From assembly GCA_030837935.1 (NCBI GenBank), contig JAUQXU010000036.1, positions 1 to 8,975 of the forward strand: a stretch of 8,975 nucleotides of DNA. The letters are read 5' to 3'. Positions 5,815 to 8,975 of this stretch are shown one piece after another (the first letter of the stretch is position 1; the number at the start of each line of letters is the position of its first letter). The position numbers and the translations under genes were made by a program. Source of the DNA: Candidatus Brocadia sp. Its GTDB lineage: Bacteria; Planctomycetota; Brocadiia; Brocadiales; Brocadiaceae. Below the pieces are notes generated by a model. That model saw nothing but the letters and a program-made list of their open reading frames with translations, had not been told where the DNA came from and ran no database searches.

Positions 5815-7655
5815 GATAATTGTTTCTCCAGTTTCGTAATGAGTTCCTCCGCAAACTTTAAAGAACGCTCCATCTCATCAAACGACCCTCCGTCTTTTGA
5901 AAATCGCCGATGATCAAAATCAGTTAAACCGTGAGAAACCTCCTTGAAGATATGGTCTCCAACCCCTCGTTGTCTTAACAAGATACCTACGTTCTCCTCT
6001 GTGGCGCTTGCAGAAGAAATATTCAATTTATCCGCCAGGTAATCGGACATCGCCTTGGAAAGACAAGCATAAAACTCCTTTGGAAGATGTTGATTAAGTG
6101 CAGATTGCGCCCCATTCAACCTCTTTTTTGCTGATGCATATGCCCGTCTTTTCCTGGCATATCCGATATCCGATGTCAACCGAACTTTATGCCGGGTTAA
6201 TAAAAAGGATGCAATGACTAAGACTGCCGGAATAGAAAGGGACGTGATAATGAACGGATTTTTGTAGATACGATTCCCCTGATTTCGTAACGACGATAGA
6301 TTTACCATAATAGGCAATATATCCTCTGTCAATATTTGCACTTGTTGTTTTGCAGTCGTCACTTTATCCTGAGAGATTGTCAACTGAATGGGTACTTCCT
6401 GTTCTCCCGATTCGACAACAATAGGCATAGGTTCTTTGGAAATTGTCTTATATTGCCCTGCACGCGGGTCAAAAAAGCTAAATACTATTGCCGGTGTTGA
6501 TTTGAGATTTATCATCTGCGGTTCGATAACCTTGCTAAACACCTTTCGCCCCCGAATTAATTCTTCCCTGTTCGTAATTTGAGTGCTGGATTCTGCCGGA
6601 TATAGTTTAAATTCGTTTTCGTTGCTCATGACCAATACTGGTTCATTAATTGTCTGGATATTTCCTTCTCCATATACTGACATGGAAAGAGTGATGGGGT
6701 CGCCCACCTTTACCTGCTGTGCCTTTGTTGTGACTTCCATGTTATAACTGCCCACAGCTCCCTTAAATTCTTTGGGTTTACCTTCTTCAGGCAATGATTT
6801 AACCTTTAAGGTGATTGAACCCGTTGCCCTCTCTACCGGATATCTTTTTTGTTCCCTGCCAAAGAAGTCATCAAAAAAAGCTTCACCGAAAAAGCTGTCA
6901 GGAGGGGTATTCCTCCGGTCTCTCCGCTGTTGAATAATTAAATTACATTTCACTTTAGCAGGCGCTATGACAAGTTCCCCCGACATCATCGGAAAAAGCG
7001 CCGTGCGTAACTCTAAAACATTGTATATGATCCCACCACGAATTTCTTCATATTGCCTCTGATCACCAAGCTTTTCTTCCATGAAATTTTTTGTAGCCGG
7101 CGCCACATAATCTATGTCACCAACCGGTAATCCTTTTTGAAAATAGAATTTAAATGACAGTACAACCTGTTCATATACATACGCCTCACTTTTGTCGGTA
7201 CTTAATTCAACAAAAACGAGTTTTTCAAGGTCTGGAGATTGTAAACCCGATGCACGAGGTGTATCAACCACTTCTATGCTTACCGGTTGAGAAGAATAAA
7301 CCTTTCCTTTGTACTCCACCGTCGACGGCCCGATAGTAAACTTACCTTTTGCAGTAGGCTGCAACACATACGTAAAACCTTTACTTACGGAAACATCCCC
7401 ATTGATAATTCTTGTTTGTGCAGAAATATTTGGGCCAAACAGCAAGGTAAATCCGTCAATGTTCGGAAATGAAGGCGCCGGAGTATCCTGTGTACCATGA
7501 ATGGTCAATGTCAATTCTAACCGATCGTTTACTGTTAGGACATTTTGATCGACGGTTGCCATCAAGCGAATATCCTGGGCAAATGTTTTTTCACTGCATA
7601 CAAAGAGTATAACGATCCCAAACCAAAGACTAAAAAATCTGAAATATTTTCTCAT
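5811..7655 (-). CDS. batD: BatD, exported protein of the Bat (aerotolerance-type) complex
   Basis: 614 residues from the ATG at 7655. N-terminal signal peptide (RKYFRFFSLWFGIVILFVC, cleavage probably near FAQ at residue 26). Then a long beta-rich periplasmic region opening with RLMATVDQNVLTVNDRLELTLTI, as in BatD proteins, with further such repeats (for example KVGDPITLSMSVYGEGNI). One membrane helix (about 466-487, PFIITSLSIPAVLVIASFLL) precedes a cytoplasmic tail rich in K/R and helices, ending in LITKLEKQLS. The frame is open upstream to a TTG at 7703, which would overlap batC. I prefer ATG 7655 because it places the signal peptide at the N-terminus; a GAGG lies about 12 bases upstream. 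The stop overlaps the batE start (ATGA). BatD is thought to act in the envelope with BatA/BatB and has been linked to oxidative-stress tolerance, but its biochemical role is unknown. Confidence 0.9.
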   Translation of the reverse strand: MRKYFRFFSLWFGIVILFVCSEKTFAQDIRLMATVDQNVLTVNDRLELTLTIHGTQDTPAPSFPNIDGFTLLFGPNISAQTRIINGDVSVSKGFTYVLQPTAKGKFTIGPSTVEYKGKVYSSQPVSIEVVDTPRASGLQSPDLEKLVFVELSTDKSEAYVYEQVVLSFKFYFQKGLPVGDIDYVAPATKNFMEEKLGDQRQYEEIRGGIIYNVLELRTALFPMMSGELVIAPAKVKCNLIIQQRRDRRNTPPDSFFGEAFFDDFFGREQKRYPVERATGSITLKVKSLPEEGKPKEFKGAVGSYNMEVTTKAQQVKVGDPITLSMSVYGEGNIQTINEPVLVMSNENEFKLYPAESSTQITNREELIRGRKVFSKVIEPQMINLKSTPAIVFSFFDPRAGQYKTISKEPMPIVVESGEQEVPIQLTISQDKVTTAKQQVQILTEDILPIMVNLSSLRNQGNRIYKNPFIITSLSIPAVLVIASFLLTRHKVRLTSDIGYARKRRAYASAKKRLNGAQSALNQHLPKEFYACLSKAMSDYLADKLNISSASATEENVGILLRQRGVGDHIFKEVSHGLTDFDHRRFSKDGGSFDEMERSLKFAEELITKLEKQLS

Positions 7656-7686
7656 CCTGCTATCACACCTCACGAAGAAAAACAAA

Positions 7687-8541
7687 TCACCAATCCTTAT
7701 CAACAGATCTATGTTGCAGACGTTGTGTATCTCGTTTCATAAGTCTTGTCTCTTTTTCAGCGTCATGCAAGGCCTCAAGAAACCGCTCTGCTTCCTCTTT
7801 TGACATGTGCCGCTGATCTTGTGTTTGCGGTTGTTGTTCTACCTGTTGGTCCTTTTGCTTATCTTTATCAGGCTGACCCTGACTCATATCTTTTTTATTT
7901 TCATTTTTTTCTTGCGTATCATCTGGCTTAGGTTCTTGTTTGTCACCCTGGGATTCTTGTTTTTCTTGATTTTCATCCTTGCCCTCATTCTGTTGATCTT
8001 CCTTTTTGTCTTTACTATCAGGTTTCTGCTGCTGGTCTTTTTGATCCTGACCTTGCTGCTTTTGTTCATCTTCTTTCATCTTTCGTTCAACAAACTCATA
8101 GTTATATTTAGCATCGTTCCTCAACGTGTTGAGTTCGCTGTCAGCTTTTGATTCCGTTTCTTCGATACAATCAACAGTTTTTTTATAATATTCCAGTGCC
8201 TCTTTCATTTTGCCCTGCCGATACAGGGTATTGCCCATATTAAAGCTTGATTTTGCCTTCATCCCGAAGTCATCAGATTTTGCTAGCTTTTCAAACAATT
8301 GAGCAGCCTCACCATATTTACTTCTTTTGTATTGAGTATTGGCTATGTTAAAATCCAATTGGGTCGAGTGAGGGCTGTTTATCCGTGCATTTACATATTT
8401 GTCTAATGCCTCGTCATACTTACCACTATGGTAAAGCTGGTTTCCCTTACGCACCTCATCAGCCAGAGGGTCTATCCATCCCAGAGAAACCCATCCAAGG
8501 AGTACGGTCATTAAAAATCTTGTTATATATTTATCGCTCAT
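7687..8541 (-). CDS. batC: BatC-like TPR protein with a Q/K/E/D-rich linker
   Basis: 284 residues. N-terminal signal or membrane segment (FLMTVLLGWVSLGWI, 9-23), then three TPR units (about 28-61, 62-95 and 97-130; the third has NMGNTLYRQGKMKEALEYYKK). Residues about 155-244 form a low-complexity linker made almost only of Q, K, E, D, N and P. A conserved-looking C-terminal block starts MSKEEAERFLEALHDAEKET and ends KDW, which is typical of BatC and of TPR-containing BatB proteins. It probably scaffolds the Bat complex from the periplasmic face (inference). The ATG is separated from the batB stop by a single base, with GGTGAGG inside the end of batB serving as ribosome binding site. The gene is followed after about 31 bases by batD. 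An alternative name is simply TPR-domain protein of a Bat operon. Confidence 0.87.
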   Translation of the reverse strand: MSDKYITRFLMTVLLGWVSLGWIDPLADEVRKGNQLYHSGKYDEALDKYVNARINSPHSTQLDFNIANTQYKRSKYGEAAQLFEKLAKSDDFGMKAKSSFNMGNTLYRQGKMKEALEYYKKTVDCIEETESKADSELNTLRNDAKYNYEFVERKMKEDEQKQQGQDQKDQQQKPDSKDKKEDQQNEGKDENQEKQESQGDKQEPKPDDTQEKNENKKDMSQGQPDKDKQKDQQVEQQPQTQDQRHMSKEEAERFLEALHDAEKETRLMKRDTQRLQHRSVDKDW

Positions 8542-8542
8542 T

Positions 8543-8974
8543 TTAACGAAACCTCACCTTCGTTACCTTTTTGCTATCCGGCAAAAAACTCTCTAAGGTA
8601 ATGAGGATTATTGCAATGAAAAGAGGGATTTGATAACGATTTACGTATTTTTTCACCCGTTGCGTTTTATAGGTAGACTCTTCTATTTTTGCAATACTAT
8701 CCTTATAAATTTTCTCCAGCCCCCATTTTGTGCCGTATCCAGGCGTATAAAGTCCACCCGTCTCCAAGGCAATTTTGTTTAAAATAATTTCGTCTAATCT
8801 TGACTTGACGACCTGTCCCTGTCTGTCTTTTAATAATTTTTCCTGACCACTTTCATCCTTAATCTTTATATAGGAACCATCCTTCTTTCCCACACCGACC
8901 GTATAAATAACGATATCCTGCTTTTTGGCGTCTGCGGCCGCTTTTAACGGATCGTCTTCATGGTTCTCACCATC
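8543..8974 (-). CDS. batB: BatB, C-terminal part: von Willebrand A domain and membrane anchor (truncated by window edge)
   Basis: The last 143 residues of a gene that continues past the right edge. It opens within DGENHEDDPLKAAADAKKQ, the third metal-binding (MIDAS) region of Bat-type VWA domains (usual form TDGENH), followed by IVIYTVGVG, the next strand of the fold. A typical DRQGQVVKSRLDE segment follows, then ALETGGLYTPG and a C-terminal membrane helix (YQIPLFIAIILITLESFLP). A shorter reading from GTG at 8893 is not credible because the frame is open to the edge and its upstream part is conserved VWA sequence. The earlier MIDAS motif (DxSxS) and N-terminal membrane helices are out of view. 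The distinction between BatA and BatB rests on operon order: the gene lies directly before batC, so BatB is preferred. Confidence 0.88.
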   Translation of the reverse strand, partial: DGENHEDDPLKAAADAKKQDIVIYTVGVGKKDGSYIKIKDESGQEKLLKDRQGQVVKSRLDEIILNKIALETGGLYTPGYGTKWGLEKIYKDSIAKIEESTYKTQRVKKYVNRYQIPLFIAIILITLESFLPDSKKVTKVRFR

Positions 8975-8975
8975 G

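Noticed and set aside
7656..7703. Extended N-terminus of BatD from a TTG at 7703
   Set aside because: It would overlap the end of batC and bury the signal peptide 17 residues inside; ATG 7655 gives a normal exported protein.
7807..8151. Plus-strand frame encoding a very hydrophobic, leucine/phenylalanine-rich 114-residue peptide
   Set aside because: It is the complement of the Q/K/E/D-rich linker of batC: lysine and glutamate codons read backwards give L and F. No ribosome site, and it lies wholly within a convincing gene.

Overview
The window reads almost entirely on the minus strand. It holds the distal part of a Bat (Bacteroides aerotolerance-type) operon, then a large AddA/RecB-type helicase-nuclease gene, then the 5' end of a group II intron. 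Moderate-to-low GC, the Bat gene set, and GC-rich palindromic repeats scattered through both coding and intergenic DNA suggest an environmental Gram-negative bacterium. An anammox-type planctomycete (Brocadiales) would fit well, but that is inference from gene content and repeat style; no marker gene fixes the taxon.

Layout in the direction of transcription (right to left). 8974-8543: C-terminal part of BatB (von Willebrand A domain plus membrane anchor). 8541-7687: BatC (TPR protein with a Q/K/E/D-rich linker). 7655-5811: BatD (exported, beta-rich, one membrane segment). 5814-4903: BatE (TPR, two membrane segments, SH3-like domain). 4893-4750: an unrecognised 47-residue membrane protein with an excellent ribosome binding site inside the batE stop region. 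These five genes are tightly packed (a 4-base overlap to about 31-base gaps) and look like one transcript, probably ending at a hairpin plus T-run at 4527-4501. The Bat proteins are expected to form an envelope-associated complex, often linked to a MoxR ATPase and BatA, which would lie beyond the right edge.

addA (4456-323) follows with its own possible -10 box. It has all helicase motifs and an intact RecB-family nuclease site. Its striking property is that it carries seven palindromic GC-rich repeat elements and a four-unit 18-bp tandem repeat, all read in frame and all between conserved motifs. Together they lengthen the protein by about 145 residues. A related palindrome lies in the intergenic region just upstream (4660-4704), and a different dispersed-repeat type is read in frame just after the signal peptide of batE. 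The host appears to tolerate, or domesticate, repeat insertion into reading frames.

Downstream of addA, a weak terminator and a strong hairpin (187-148) precede a group II intron 5' end (138 to the window edge, minus strand). It resembles class C introns, which are known to insert just after hairpins and terminators. The rest of the intron and any reverse transcriptase lie outside the window.
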